Below the pieces are notes generated by a model. It saw nothing but the letters and a program-made list of their open reading frames with translations, searched no databases and was not told the DNA's origin. Shown here one piece after another: positions 31,882 to 41,092 of a stretch of 64,000 nt of DNA. The position numbers and the translations under genes were made by a program. Source of the stretch: Aestuariivirga sp. (GTDB taxonomy: Bacteria; Pseudomonadota; Alphaproteobacteria; Rhizobiales; Aestuariivirgaceae); NCBI RefSeq assembly GCF_020252395.1, contig NZ_JADCDB010000002.1:291927-355926 (forward strand). Reading direction: 5' to 3'. Every line of letters begins with the position of its first letter. Within the stretch, counting starts at the first letter, position 1.

Positions 31882-32715
31882 ATGAGTGTTCCGGGTCCTT
31901 TCGCCGTCCTCCCCTACCCGCATGTCGATCCGGTGATCGTCCAGTTCGGCCCCTTCGCTGTGCGCTGGTATGCGGTAGCCTATATCTTCGGTCTGGTCTT
32001 CGCCTCCTGGTACATGAAGCGGCTGGTCTCCACCCCCCGGTTGTGGGGCGATCGCAAGCCTTCCATGACGGCGCCGCAGGTCGACGATTTCTTCATCTGG
32101 TCCATCCTTGGCGTGGTGCTGGGCGGCCGTCTCGGCTACGTCCTGTTCTACAAGCCCCTGTTCTATGCCACACACCCGCTTGAGATCGTGAAGATGTGGG
32201 ATGGCGGCATGTCCTTCCACGGCGGCTTCCTCGGCGTGGTGGTGGCCTGCCTCCTCTACGGGCGCTCGATCGGCTGCAGCCTCGACCGCATGCTGGACTT
32301 AGGCGCCGCCTCGGTGCCGGTGGGCCTCGGACTCGGGAGGCTGGCCAATTTCGTCAACGGCGAGCTCTGGGGCCGGCCGACGGACCTGCCCTGGGGCATC
32401 GTGTTCCCGCATGACGAACTGCAGGTTCCCCGCCACCCCAGCCAGTTGTACGAAGCCACGCTGGAGGGGTTCGTCCTGTTCCTCGCCGTGCGGATCGCCA
32501 CCCACCGGTATGGCGCGCTGCAGCATCCGGGCCGGGCGTCGGGCATCTTCGCGCTGGTCTATGGCTTGTCGCGCATATTCGCCGAGTGCTTCCGTGAGCC
32601 TGATCAATTCCTCGGTTATTTCGGCGGCTTCCTCACCATGGGCATGATCCTGTCGCTGCCGCTCTGCGCCGTCGGCATCTGGCTGCTCCTCAGGTCGCGC
32701 CATGACCCCGCTTGA
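31882..32715 (+). CDS. lgt: Prolipoprotein diacylglyceryl transferase
   Basis: This 277-residue membrane enzyme adds diacylglycerol to the Cys of prolipoproteins. About seven helices are visible. Signatures are IVQFGPFAVRWYAVAYIFGL, WDGGMSFHGGFLGVVVACLLYGRS, and the Lgt motif GLGRLANFVNGELWGRPTD. I use the ATG of MSVPGP; a GTG four codons upstream is also in frame, and neither has a clear ribosome site. The stop overlaps the next gene by 14 bases. Confidence 0.94.
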   Translation: MSVPGPFAVLPYPHVDPVIVQFGPFAVRWYAVAYIFGLVFASWYMKRLVSTPRLWGDRKPSMTAPQVDDFFIWSILGVVLGGRLGYVLFYKPLFYATHPLEIVKMWDGGMSFHGGFLGVVVACLLYGRSIGCSLDRMLDLGAASVPVGLGLGRLANFVNGELWGRPTDLPWGIVFPHDELQVPRHPSQLYEATLEGFVLFLAVRIATHRYGALQHPGRASGIFALVYGLSRIFAECFREPDQFLGYFGGFLTMGMILSLPLCAVGIWLLLRSRHDPA

Positions 32716-33751
32716 AAGCGTCCTCACTGACCTGATCGCGGCCGAGGGCCCGCTCCGGATCGACCGCTACATGGCCCTCTGCCTCGGCCACCCCCGCCAC
32801 GGCTATTACATCACCCGCGATCCGCTGGGCGACCGGGGCGATTTCATCACCGCACCCGAGGTCTCCCAGGTCTTCGGCGAGCTGATCGGCATCTGGGCCG
32901 CCGGCGCCTGGGGTGCCATGGGCCCGCCCGAGGCCTTCAACCTCGTCGAGCTCGGCCCCGGCCGCGGCACCCTGATGGCCGACGTGCTGCGCACGGTGCG
33001 GAAGGCCGCGCCCGGCTTTGCCGCCGCGGCACGGGTCCATCTCGTCGAGACCAGCCCGGTCCTGCGCGCCAGGCAGCGTGAGCTGCTGGGCGAGGGCATC
33101 GCATGGCATGACCGGCTGGAGGACGTGCCCGAGGGCCCGATGATCCTCCTCGCCAACGAGTTCTTCGACGCGATCCCGATCCGCCAGTTCGAGCGCCGCG
33201 AGGGTGTTTGGCGCGAGCGGGTGATCGGCCTCACGGACGGCAAGCTCTCGCCCGGCGTGGGCGGCATCGTGCCGGGCACCATGGGCAAGGACGGCGACGT
33301 GATGGAATTCGCTCCCGCGCGCGACGAGATCGCGCGGCACATCGGCGAGCGGCTCGCGGCCCATGCGGGCGCCGCACTCGTCATCGACTATGGCCATCTC
33401 CACACTGCACCCGGGGATACGCTGCAGGCGATGCGCGCGCATCGCTTTGTGCCGGTGACCGAAGCGCCGGGCGAGGCGGACCTCACGTCCCATGTGGATT
33501 TCGAGAAGCTCGCTGCCGCGCTGCGCGATGGAGGCGCCGTGGCGCATCACGCAATGACCCAGCGCGGCTTCCTCATGGCCATGGGCCTCGGGCAGCGCAT
33601 TGCGCAGCTTGCGCTCCGGGCGGACGAGGAAACCCGCGCAACGCTCGCCCGCCAAATGGCGCGGCTTGCGGATGAGGCGCAAATGGGTAACCTGTTCAAG
33701 CTGCTCTGCGCCACCTCGCCGGGCATGAGCACGCCTTACCCGTTCGGATGA
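32702..33751 (+). CDS. MidA/NDUFAF7-type SAM-dependent methyltransferase
   Basis: This 349-residue protein matches the DUF185 family. RIDRYMALCLGHPRHGYYITRDPLGDRGDFITAPEVSQVFGELIG is diagnostic, the SAM-binding loop is LVELGPGRGTLMADVL, and LLANEFFDAIPIRQFE follows. The mitochondrial member NDUFAF7 methylates an arginine of a complex I subunit, so complex I assembly is a reasonable role. It lies between lgt and pgeF, an order conserved in related genomes, with overlap at both ends. Confidence 0.9.
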   Translation: MTPLESVLTDLIAAEGPLRIDRYMALCLGHPRHGYYITRDPLGDRGDFITAPEVSQVFGELIGIWAAGAWGAMGPPEAFNLVELGPGRGTLMADVLRTVRKAAPGFAAAARVHLVETSPVLRARQRELLGEGIAWHDRLEDVPEGPMILLANEFFDAIPIRQFERREGVWRERVIGLTDGKLSPGVGGIVPGTMGKDGDVMEFAPARDEIARHIGERLAAHAGAALVIDYGHLHTAPGDTLQAMRAHRFVPVTEAPGEADLTSHVDFEKLAAALRDGGAVAHHAMTQRGFLMAMGLGQRIAQLALRADEETRATLARQMARLADEAQMGNLFKLLCATSPGMSTPYPFG

Positions 33752-33754
33752 CCC

Positions 33755-34516
33755 ATGATCGCAGCTGACGCACTCGCCCTCGACGGCATCAGGCACGGTT
33801 TCTTCACCCGGGAGGGCGGCCATTCCACGGGCCTGTTCTCGTCGCTGAACTGCGGCATGGGCTCCGGAGACAACAAGGAGACCGTCGCGAAAAATCGCGC
33901 CGTGGCGGCGGAGAGGCTCGGCGTTGCGCCCGATTGTCTGCTCTCCGCCTGGCAGATCCACAGCCCGGACGCGGTGGTGGTTTCGGCCCCGTGGGACGGC
34001 GAGGAGCGCCCGCGCGCCGATGCGCTGGTGACGAAGACAGCGGGGGTGGGCCTTGGCGTGCTCACCGCCGATTGCGGCCCCGTGCTCTTCGCCGATCCGA
34101 AGGCCAAGGTCATTGGCGCGGCGCATGCGGGCTGGAAGGGCGCCCTCGCCGGCGTCACCGCGCGCACGCTCGAGGTCATGGAAGGGCAGGGCGCCCGCCG
34201 CGCCGGCATTATCGCCGTGATCGGCCCGATGATTTCAAGGGCCGCCTATGAAGTCGGCCCCGACTTCCCCGGCCGTTTCATCGAGGCCGATGCGGACAAC
34301 GCGCGCTACTTCACCGCTTCGCCACGCGCCGGGCATTACATGTTCGATTTGCCGGCCTATCTCGAGAACCGGCTGCGCGCGGAAGGTGTGGGCGCCGTCG
34401 TCAATCTGTCGCTCTGCACCTTCAGTGACGAGCAGCGCTTCTTCAGCTACCGCCGCGCCACGCACCGCAACGAGAAAGATTATGGCCGGCTCATCTCGGC
34501 CATCGCACTCACTTGA
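33755..34516 (+). CDS. pgeF: Peptidoglycan editing factor / polyphenol oxidase family protein
   Basis: This 253-residue protein of the YfiH/PgeF family has the metal-site sequences GLFSSLNCGMGSGD, GVLTADCGPVLFAD and GAAHAGWKGALAGV, followed by AVIGPMISRAAYEVG. Members were described as laccase-like or purine nucleoside phosphorylase enzymes, and in E. coli as removing wrong amino acids from cell-wall precursors. It follows the methyltransferase gene after 3 bases, so the two are co-translated. Confidence 0.92.
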   Translation: MIAADALALDGIRHGFFTREGGHSTGLFSSLNCGMGSGDNKETVAKNRAVAAERLGVAPDCLLSAWQIHSPDAVVVSAPWDGEERPRADALVTKTAGVGLGVLTADCGPVLFADPKAKVIGAAHAGWKGALAGVTARTLEVMEGQGARRAGIIAVIGPMISRAAYEVGPDFPGRFIEADADNARYFTASPRAGHYMFDLPAYLENRLRAEGVGAVVNLSLCTFSDEQRFFSYRRATHRNEKDYGRLISAIALT

Positions 34517-34526
34517 GGAACAGAGA

Positions 34527-35678
34527 ATGGCACTGCATTTCGACCGCGCCGAATACGCCCGCCGCATCGAGGCGGCCATCGCCCAGATGGAGAGAGAGGG
34601 CCTCGACGGACTCCTCATGTTCCAGCAGGAGTCGATGTACTATCTCACGGGTTACGACACCTTCGGCTTCTGCTTCTTCCAGTGCCTTTATCTCGGGGCG
34701 GACGGCAAGCTCGCTCTCCTCACCCGCTCCGCCGATCTCAGGCAGGCGCAGCACACCTCGATCATCGACGACATCCGCATCTGGACCGACGCGGCAGGCG
34801 CAAATCCCGCGACCCAGCTGCGCGACATGCTCGAAAGCCTCGGCGCAAGGGGCAAGCGGCTGGGCGTCGAGAACCAGTCCTATGGCCTGACTCATGCTAA
34901 CGGCAAGCAGCTCGATGCTGTGCTCGAGGGTTTCGCAAAGCTCTCCGACGCGAGTGAACTCGTGAACATGATCCGCGTGGTCAAGTCGCCCGCGGAACTC
35001 AAGTATGTGCGCAAGGCGGGCGAGCTCGGTGACGCGGCGCTGAAGGCCGCGGTAAGGAAGACCAAGGCCGGAGCGGACGAGGGCGAGATCCTCGCCGCGC
35101 AGCAGGGTGCCGTCTTCGCCGGTGGCGGCGATTACCCCGCCAACGAGTTCATCATCGGCTCGGGAAAGGACGCTCTGCTCTGCCGCTATAAGTCCGGCCG
35201 CCGCAAGCTGTCGAAGACGGACCAGCTCACCCTCGAATGGGCCGGTGTCTACCGTCACTATCATGCCGCTTTCATGCGCACCCTCATCATCGGCAAGCCG
35301 GCGAAGCAGCATTTCGCCATGGATGCGGCGGCCCGCGAAGCGCTCGCCGCGGTGGAGGAGCAGCTGGCGCCCGGCCGCACTGCGGGCGAGGTCTTCGCGG
35401 CGCACGCCCGCGTCATGGACGATCACGGCATGAAGGATCACCGTCTCAATGCCTGTGGCTATTCGCTGGGCGCCAAGTTCACGCCCTCGTGGATGGACAG
35501 CCCGATGTTCTACAAGGACAATCCCACGGTGATCGGTCCCGGCATGGTGTTCTTTGCCCACATGATCCTGATGAATTCTGAGGCAGGTGCTGCCTATTGC
35601 CTCGGGCGCACCTACATCATTGGGGAAAAGCGGTTGGAGCCCGTTTCAAAAGCCCCGTTGAAGATGATAATCCGATAG
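34527..35678 (+). CDS. M24-fold (Xaa-Pro peptidase/creatinase-like) protein lacking the usual metal ligands
   Basis: The ATG of MALHFDRAEYARRIEAAIAQ gives 383 residues; AGGAACAGAG stands upstream. An N-terminal creatinase domain (MEREGLDGLLMFQQESMYYLTGYDTFG) is followed by a pita-bread domain. The five metal-binding positions of M24 peptidases seem replaced: LEWAGVYRHYHAAFMRT, ACGYSLG for GHGIG, and GMVFFAHMILMN for the Glu motif. This points to a metal-free hydrolase of the creatinase kind or to another substrate class, not to a standard aminopeptidase. It follows pgeF closely. Confidence 0.8.
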   Translation: MALHFDRAEYARRIEAAIAQMEREGLDGLLMFQQESMYYLTGYDTFGFCFFQCLYLGADGKLALLTRSADLRQAQHTSIIDDIRIWTDAAGANPATQLRDMLESLGARGKRLGVENQSYGLTHANGKQLDAVLEGFAKLSDASELVNMIRVVKSPAELKYVRKAGELGDAALKAAVRKTKAGADEGEILAAQQGAVFAGGGDYPANEFIIGSGKDALLCRYKSGRRKLSKTDQLTLEWAGVYRHYHAAFMRTLIIGKPAKQHFAMDAAAREALAAVEEQLAPGRTAGEVFAAHARVMDDHGMKDHRLNACGYSLGAKFTPSWMDSPMFYKDNPTVIGPGMVFFAHMILMNSEAGAAYCLGRTYIIGEKRLEPVSKAPLKMIIR

Positions 35679-35681
35679 GCC

Positions 35682-36941
35682 ATGGGTGCGTTGCGTGCGA
35701 TCCGCGGGGGGAACGGGGTGCGGGGCTGGCTGGCCGCGATGCTCGCGTCTGTGTTCGCGGTTCTGCTCACCGCCTGCTCGGCGGGCTCGATCCTCACCGG
35801 CTCGGGGCCGCCGCCCAATGCCAATCCCAAGGGAAAGACGGTGCCGCCCGTCGCCTACCAGCAGATTGCCGGCATCCCGCCTGACAAGCTCACCGTGTTC
35901 AAGCAGTCGCTGGCAACCGCCGGCGGCCGGCATGATATCGGCTTCGTCGAAGGCAATCTCGGCGCGGGCATGTTCAGCCTTGGCGGCTCGATCCGCGCGA
36001 TTCCGGGCAATGCCGGGGTGCGCGTCGTCTATGAATGGCAGTTCCGCGATGCCGACGGCGTGCTGATCGACACACTGACCGGCGAAGACAATGCCGGCGT
36101 CTATTCCGGCCCCGACCCGTGGGGCGCGGTGACGCCCGACGTGCTCGACCGCGTGGCGCGGCGCACGGCGGACCTGATGGCGCAGAGGCTGTCTTCCATG
36201 GGTTATGCCGCGCGGCTCGCCAGCCTGACGTCGCCGCCGCCGGAGCTGTTTGCGAGGGCGGGCCCGACGGCGGGCCGCCAGATCGACTTCGAGACCGTGC
36301 ACGGCCCCGGCCTGGCCGAGATCGGCGCCACCCAGTTCGCCAATGCCGGCCAGGTGGTGGAGCACGAGGACATCGCGCCCTGGGTGGCCGCCGTGTCGCC
36401 CATCCCCGGCGAGGAGCTGATGCCGAAGGTCACCGTCTCGGATGACGGACGCGCGGCGGAGCCGCCTGTCGCCGAAGGTATGGGTGAGACGGCGCTCGCC
36501 GCGGCCGAGCCGGCGAAGACGCCGGAGGCAGAGCCCGCGAAGGAAGCAACGGCGGTTCCCGCCACGGCGAAGCCCGGCCAGCAGGCGATCCGCGCCGTGG
36601 CGGTTGTGCCGGTCAGGGGCTCGCCCGGCGGCGGCGACGCGGAACTGACCACCGCCATGCGCAAGGCCCTTTCCGAGGCGGGCTGGCCGGTGGTCAGCGA
36701 ACCGCAGCCCGATGCGCTGACCATCGAGGGTCATGTGAAGCTCGTGGCGAAGGACGGCAAGACCCAGTCGGTGGCGCTGCGCTGGCTGGTGAAATCGCCC
36801 GCCGGCAAGGTGCTGGGCGATGTGAAGCAAGCCAATGACGTGCCGGCAGGCTCGCTCGACGCGGGCTGGGGCGGAGCCGCCGCGGCGGTGGCCGGGGCCG
36901 CCGCGACGGGCATCTTCGACGTGGTCAAGCGCTATCGCTGA
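35682..36941 (+). CDS. Predicted lipoprotein of unknown function (419 aa)
   Basis: A signal sequence (VRGWLAAMLASVFAVLLTAC) ends in the lipobox L-T-A-C, so the mature protein is probably membrane-anchored. The first half forms a folded domain (PPVAYQQIAGIPPDKLTVFKQSLATAGGRHDIGFVEGNLGAGMF). An Ala/Glu/Pro-rich linker follows (ALAAAEPAKTPEAEPAKEATAVPATAKPG), then a second folded domain (AVVPVRGSPGGGDAELTTAMRKALSEAGWPV). The start lies 3 bases after the M24 gene stop. I do not recognise a named family. Confidence 0.7.
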   Translation: MGALRAIRGGNGVRGWLAAMLASVFAVLLTACSAGSILTGSGPPPNANPKGKTVPPVAYQQIAGIPPDKLTVFKQSLATAGGRHDIGFVEGNLGAGMFSLGGSIRAIPGNAGVRVVYEWQFRDADGVLIDTLTGEDNAGVYSGPDPWGAVTPDVLDRVARRTADLMAQRLSSMGYAARLASLTSPPPELFARAGPTAGRQIDFETVHGPGLAEIGATQFANAGQVVEHEDIAPWVAAVSPIPGEELMPKVTVSDDGRAAEPPVAEGMGETALAAAEPAKTPEAEPAKEATAVPATAKPGQQAIRAVAVVPVRGSPGGGDAELTTAMRKALSEAGWPVVSEPQPDALTIEGHVKLVAKDGKTQSVALRWLVKSPAGKVLGDVKQANDVPAGSLDAGWGGAAAAVAGAAATGIFDVVKRYR

Positions 36942-36994
36942 AGCGAGGCTTTTCCCATAAGCGGGCGCTATGGCCGCATCAGCGAAATGCCCCT

Positions 36995-37022
36995 TTGCAT
37001 CGTGTCATGCGGTTGTTATAGA
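36995..37022 (+). promoter_or_regulatory. Putative sigma-70-type promoter of prs
   Basis: TTGCAT, 16-bp spacer, TATAGA, about 35 bases before the prs start. Both boxes are near consensus, and nothing else in the gap competes. Confidence 0.5.
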
Positions 37023-37057
37023 CCCCTGCATCCGGGGCGGATCAAGGGACTTGGGGC

Positions 37058-37993
37058 ATGATGAAGATCGTGGCAGGCAACAGCAACCGGCCACTGGCTG
37101 AGGGCATTTGTTCCTATTTGAACACGCCGATCACACAGGCGGTGGTGAAGCGCTTCAACGACATGGAAATCTTCGTCGAGATCCAGGAGAATGTCCGCGG
37201 CCAGGACATGTTCGTGGTGCAGTCGACCTCGTTTCCGGCCAACGACCACCTGATGGAACTCCTGATCATCATCGACGCGCTGAAGCGGGCGTCCGCCAAG
37301 CGCGTGACCGCGGTGATCCCCTATTTCGGCTATGCCCGGCAGGACCGCAAGACCGGATCGCGCACGCCGATCTCCGCCAAGCTCGTCGCCAACCTCATCA
37401 CCCGCGCGGGGGCGGACCGCGTGCTGACCATGGACCTCCACGCCAATCAGATCCAGGGCTTCTTCGACATCCCGACCGACAATCTCTTCGCCGGCCCCGT
37501 GATGGTGCGCGACATCAAGAACCACCTCGACGTCGCCAACACCGTCACCGTCTCGCCGGACGTCGGCGGCGTGGTGCGCGCCCGGGCGCTGGCCAAGCGC
37601 CTCGACACGCCCTTGGCCATCGTCGACAAGCGCCGCGAGCGTGCGGGTGAATCGGAAGTAATGAACATCATCGGCGACGTGAAAGCCAAGTCCTGCATCC
37701 TGATCGACGACATCGTCGACTCCGGCGGCACGCTGGTGAACGCCGCGGAAGCGCTTCTGGCCCAGGGCGCGAAGGACGTGACCGCTTATATCACCCACGG
37801 CGTGCTCTCGGGCGGAGCGGTTTCGCGCATCACCAATTCGAAGTTGAAGGAGCTGGTGATCACCGACTCGATCCAGCCCACCGAAGCCGTGAAGGTCGCC
37901 CGCAACATCCGCTGCATCCCCATCGCCCCGCTGATCGGCGAGGCCATCGGCCGCACCAACCGCGAAGAGAGCGTGTCAAGCCTGTTCGAGTAA
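37058..37993 (+). CDS. prs: Ribose-phosphate pyrophosphokinase
   Basis: This 311-residue enzyme makes PRPP from ribose 5-phosphate and ATP for nucleotide, His and Trp synthesis. Signatures are [47 protein letters not shown], the [18 protein letters not shown] site, and the PRPP loop [18 protein letters not shown]. Length and sequence are ordinary. A second ATG one codon downstream is also possible. The PRPP made is used by apt encoded further down. Confidence 0.96.
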   Translation: MMKIVAGNSNRPLAEGICSYLNTPITQAVVKRFNDMEIFVEIQENVRGQDMFVVQSTSFPANDHLMELLIIIDALKRASAKRVTAVIPYFGYARQDRKTGSRTPISAKLVANLITRAGADRVLTMDLHANQIQGFFDIPTDNLFAGPVMVRDIKNHLDVANTVTVSPDVGGVVRARALAKRLDTPLAIVDKRRERAGESEVMNIIGDVKAKSCILIDDIVDSGGTLVNAAEALLAQGAKDVTAYITHGVLSGGAVSRITNSKLKELVITDSIQPTEAVKVARNIRCIPIAPLIGEAIGRTNREESVSSLFE

Positions 37994-38148
37994 CGTTCCA
38001 TGGCTGGCAGCCCTCATCCGGCCCCGTTCCGCAGGCCCCGCGGCCCCCTTGCCCGCACCTTCCCCTTCCGTTATAGCCCCCGCCGTCCGACCGGCTCGTT
38101 CACCCCTGGAGGAAGTCCGGGCGGATCAATCATACTCAGGAGACTAAC

Positions 38149-38883
38149 ATGTCCAAGATCGTGCAGCTCAAGGCCGCCACGCGCGCCCGGGCAGGCAAGG
38201 GGGCCTCTCGCGCAGTCCGCCGTACCGGCCTCATTCCCGGTGTCGTCTATGGCGACCGCCAAGAACCCCAGCTTATCTCGCTCACCTACGGCGACGTGCT
38301 CCCCCATATCGAGACCGGCCGTTTCCTCTCGACGCTGATCGACCTCGAGGTTGACGGCCAGACCGTGCGCGCCATTCCGCGCGACGTGCAGTTCGAGCCG
38401 GTGCGCGACTTCATCGTCCACGTCGACTTCCTCCGCCTTGGCAAGGATGCCCGCGTGCGCGTCAACGTGCCCGTGCATTTCAAGGGCCAGGACGTGTCCC
38501 CCGGCATCAAGCAGGGCGGCGCGCTCAACATCGTGTCGCACACGGTGGCGCTGTCGTGCACGGCGAACCTCATCCCGGACGAGATCGCCGTCGATGTCTC
38601 GGCGATGCAGATCGGCCAGTCGATCCATCTTTCCGACATCAAGCTGCCCGAGGGCGTGAAGTCTGCCGTGACGGAGGACGTGACGCTCTGCGCCGTCACC
38701 GCCCAGGCCAAGGAAGAGGAAGCCCCGGCGGAGGCCGCCGCGGCTGAAGTGCCGGCGACCAACCAGAAGGCTCCGGCTGCTGCCGCGGCTGCCGCTCCGG
38801 CCAAGGGTGCGGCTCCGGCCAAGGGTGCTGCCCCTGCCAAGGGCGCAGCGCCTGCCGCTGCCGCTCCGGCCAAGAAGAAGTAA
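38149..38883 (+). CDS. rplY: 50S ribosomal protein L25 (general stress protein Ctc type)
   Basis: This 244-residue protein is the long Ctc/TL5 form that binds 5S rRNA. The N-terminal L25 domain reads ARAGKGASRAVRRTGLIPGVVYGDRQEPQLISLTYGDVLPHIETGRFLSTLIDLEVDG, followed by a beta-rich domain with VDFLRLGKDARVRVNVPVHFKGQDVSPGIKQGGALNIV. The C-terminal tail is a low-complexity Ala/Pro/Lys run with three PAKGAA repeats. AGGAG stands before the ATG. It precedes pth, as in many bacteria. Confidence 0.96.
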   Translation: MSKIVQLKAATRARAGKGASRAVRRTGLIPGVVYGDRQEPQLISLTYGDVLPHIETGRFLSTLIDLEVDGQTVRAIPRDVQFEPVRDFIVHVDFLRLGKDARVRVNVPVHFKGQDVSPGIKQGGALNIVSHTVALSCTANLIPDEIAVDVSAMQIGQSIHLSDIKLPEGVKSAVTEDVTLCAVTAQAKEEEAPAEAAAAEVPATNQKAPAAAAAAAPAKGAAPAKGAAPAKGAAPAAAAPAKKK

Positions 38884-38904
38884 TCTTCTCAGCAAGAGGG
38901 CCAG

Positions 38905-39507
38905 ATGCACCTCATCGTGGGGCTCGGCAATCCGGGCTCCAAATATCAGGGCAACCGGCACAATATCGGCTTCATGGCGGTGGACGAGATCGTCCGCCGC
39001 CATGGCTTTTCGCCGTGGAGGAAGCGCTTCCAGGGCGAAACCTCGGAAGGGCTGATGGGAGCTGATAAAGTGCTGCTCCTCAAGCCCCAGACCTACATGA
39101 ACGAAAGTGGCCGGTCGGTGGGCGAGGCGATGCGCTTCTTCGACATCGATCCGTCACGGGTTATCGTGCTCTATGACGAGTTGGACCTTGAGCCCGGCAA
39201 GGTGAGGGTCAAGCTCGGCGGCGGGGCGGCGGGCCACAACGGCATCCGCTCGATGATCGCGCATTGCGGCCCGCATTTCGTCCGTGTGCGGATGGGCATC
39301 GGCCACCCGGGCCACAAGGAACTTGTGCACGGCTATGTGCTGAGCGACTTCGCCAAGGCCGACCGCGCCTGGTTGGAGCCGCTCCTGACGGCCACCGCCG
39401 GCAACATGCCGCTTCTCGTCAGGGGCGGGGAAGGCTCATTCCAGAACAAGGTGCATCTGGCGCTCAATCCAGCTCCAGAGAAGCCCGCAAAGAAGGCAGA
39501 GAACTGA
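38905..39507 (+). CDS. pth: Peptidyl-tRNA hydrolase
   Basis: This 200-residue enzyme recycles peptidyl-tRNAs that fall off ribosomes. The family motif [28 protein letters not shown] carries the catalytic His. Then come [54 protein letters not shown] and [10 protein letters not shown]. The stop overlaps the ychF start by one base (TGATGG), so translation is coupled. Confidence 0.96.
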   Translation: MHLIVGLGNPGSKYQGNRHNIGFMAVDEIVRRHGFSPWRKRFQGETSEGLMGADKVLLLKPQTYMNESGRSVGEAMRFFDIDPSRVIVLYDELDLEPGKVRVKLGGGAAGHNGIRSMIAHCGPHFVRVRMGIGHPGHKELVHGYVLSDFAKADRAWLEPLLTATAGNMPLLVRGGEGSFQNKVHLALNPAPEKPAKKAEN

Positions 39508-40604
39508 TGGGTTTCAAGTGCGGCATCGTGGGCCTCCCCAACGTCGGCAAGTCCACGCTCTTCAACGCGCTGACGCAGACCGCGGCGGCCCAGGCGGCGA
39601 ATTATCCCTTCTGCACCATCGAGCCCAATGTGGGCGACGTGGCGGTGCCCGACCCGCGGCTTGACGTGCTGGCGAAGATCGCAGGGAGCGCCCAGATCAT
39701 CCCCACGCGCCTCACCTTCGTCGATATCGCGGGCCTGGTGCGCGGCGCGTCCCAGGGTGAGGGGCTGGGCAACCAGTTCCTTGCCAATATCCGCGAGACG
39801 GACGCCATCGCGCATGTCGTGCGCTGCTTCGAGGATGGCGACATCACGCATGTCGAAGGCAAGATCGACCCCATCGCCGACATCGAGACCATCGAGACCG
39901 AGCTGATGCTGGCCGACCTCGACTCGCTCGAAAAGCGCATCGTCAACATCGAGAAGAAGGCCAAGCAGGGCGACAAGGAAGCGAGGGAACTCGCCGGCCT
40001 GATGGGCCGCGCCCTCACCCTGCTGCGCGACGGCAAGCCCGCCCGCCTCGTCGAGCGCTCGGCGGAAGAGGAAAAGGCCTTCCGTGGCCTCGGCCTGCTC
40101 TCCTCCAAGCCCGTGCTCTATGTCTGCAACGTGGAAGAATCCTCGGCTGACAAGGGCAATGAGTTCTCGGCCCGCGTGTTCAAGCGCGCGGCGGAAGAGA
40201 ATTCGGTGGCCGTCGTCGTCTCCGCCCAGATCGAATCCGAGATCGCCGTCATGGCGCCGCAGGACCAGAAGGATTTCCTCGATGCCGTGGGCCTCGCGGA
40301 GCCGGGCCTCAACCGCGTGATCCGCGCGGGCTATGATCTTCTCCACCTCGTCACCTATTTCACCGTGGGTCCGAAAGAGGCGCGCGCCTGGACGATCACC
40401 AAGGGCACCAAGGGCCCGGCGGCGGCGGGCGTGATCCATACCGATTTCGAAAAGGGCTATATCCGCGCCGAGACCATTGCATATGAGGACTATGTGTCCG
40501 GCAATGGCGAAGCGGGCGCGCGCGAGGCGGGCAAGTTCCGGCTGGAAGGCAAGGACTATGTCGTCAAGGACGGCGACGTCATGCATTTCCGGTTCAATAC
40601 GTAA
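39507..40604 (+). CDS. ychF: Redox-regulated GTPase/ATPase YchF
   Basis: This 365-residue protein of the Obg-related YchF family binds ribosomes and prefers ATP. Motifs are CGIVGLPNVGKSTLFNAL (P-loop), NYPFCTIEPNVG, FVDIAGLVRGASQGEGLGNQFL and CNVEES (base-recognition region). The C-terminal TGS domain (FTVGPKEARAWTITKGTKGPAAAGVIHTDFEKGYIRAET) ends in KDGDVMHFRFNT. The start chosen overlaps the pth stop. Confidence 0.96.
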   Translation: MGFKCGIVGLPNVGKSTLFNALTQTAAAQAANYPFCTIEPNVGDVAVPDPRLDVLAKIAGSAQIIPTRLTFVDIAGLVRGASQGEGLGNQFLANIRETDAIAHVVRCFEDGDITHVEGKIDPIADIETIETELMLADLDSLEKRIVNIEKKAKQGDKEARELAGLMGRALTLLRDGKPARLVERSAEEEKAFRGLGLLSSKPVLYVCNVEESSADKGNEFSARVFKRAAEENSVAVVVSAQIESEIAVMAPQDQKDFLDAVGLAEPGLNRVIRAGYDLLHLVTYFTVGPKEARAWTITKGTKGPAAAGVIHTDFEKGYIRAETIAYEDYVSGNGEAGAREAGKFRLEGKDYVVKDGDVMHFRFNT

Positions 40605-40636
40605 TTGGGGCCGGCGTCGGCCAGAGGGAGGCGCAA

Positions 40637-41092
40637 TTGACGTCCGGCCTGCTGCATTATGAAGACTTCCCCGAAGGGCATGTCATTACCTTCGGCACCT
40701 ATCACCTGTCGAAGGACGAGGTGATCGCCTTTGCGCAGGAATGGGACCCGCAACCCTTCCATGTCGACGAGGCGGAGGCCGAACGTTCCGTGCTCGGAGG
40801 ATTGGCCGCTTCCGGCTGGCAGTCCTTCGCCATTCTGATCCGCCTGTCGGTCGAGGGCTATGCCAATCGCTCTGCCGCCATGGCGTCGAACTCCATGGAG
40901 GAAGGCCGCTGGCTGAAGCCCGTTCTGGCCGGCGAGACGCTCACCGGCCGTGCCACGGTTCTCTCGCGCCGCGTCTCCGCCAAGCGGCCGGAGATGGGAA
41001 TCCTCAAGATGAAATTCGAATTGTTCAATACCGAAGGCGAGCTTAAGGGCGACATCATCGGCATCCAGTTCATGAAGGTCAGGCATCCATGA
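40637..41092 (+). CDS. MaoC-like (R)-specific hydratase, first of two
   Basis: This 151-residue hot-dog-fold protein begins at a TTG with GAGGGAGG 7 bases upstream; no ATG nearby fits. The hydratase motif is FAQEWDPQPFHVDEAEAERS (D-x4-H), and the C-terminal sheet reads FELFNTEGELKGDIIGIQFMKV. Members hydrate enoyl-CoA or act in related acyl-CoA steps. The stop overlaps the second MaoC gene, so the two are probably one functional unit. Confidence 0.88.
   Translation: MTSGLLHYEDFPEGHVITFGTYHLSKDEVIAFAQEWDPQPFHVDEAEAERSVLGGLAASGWQSFAILIRLSVEGYANRSAAMASNSMEEGRWLKPVLAGETLTGRATVLSRRVSAKRPEMGILKMKFELFNTEGELKGDIIGIQFMKVRHP

Noticed and set aside
32690..34126. A 478-codon minus-strand frame
   Set aside because: Antisense to the MidA-type methyltransferase and pgeF; no domain is recognisable.
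39333..40586. A 417-codon minus-strand frame
   Set aside because: Antisense to ychF, whose GTPase and TGS motifs are intact; composition is that of a shadow frame.
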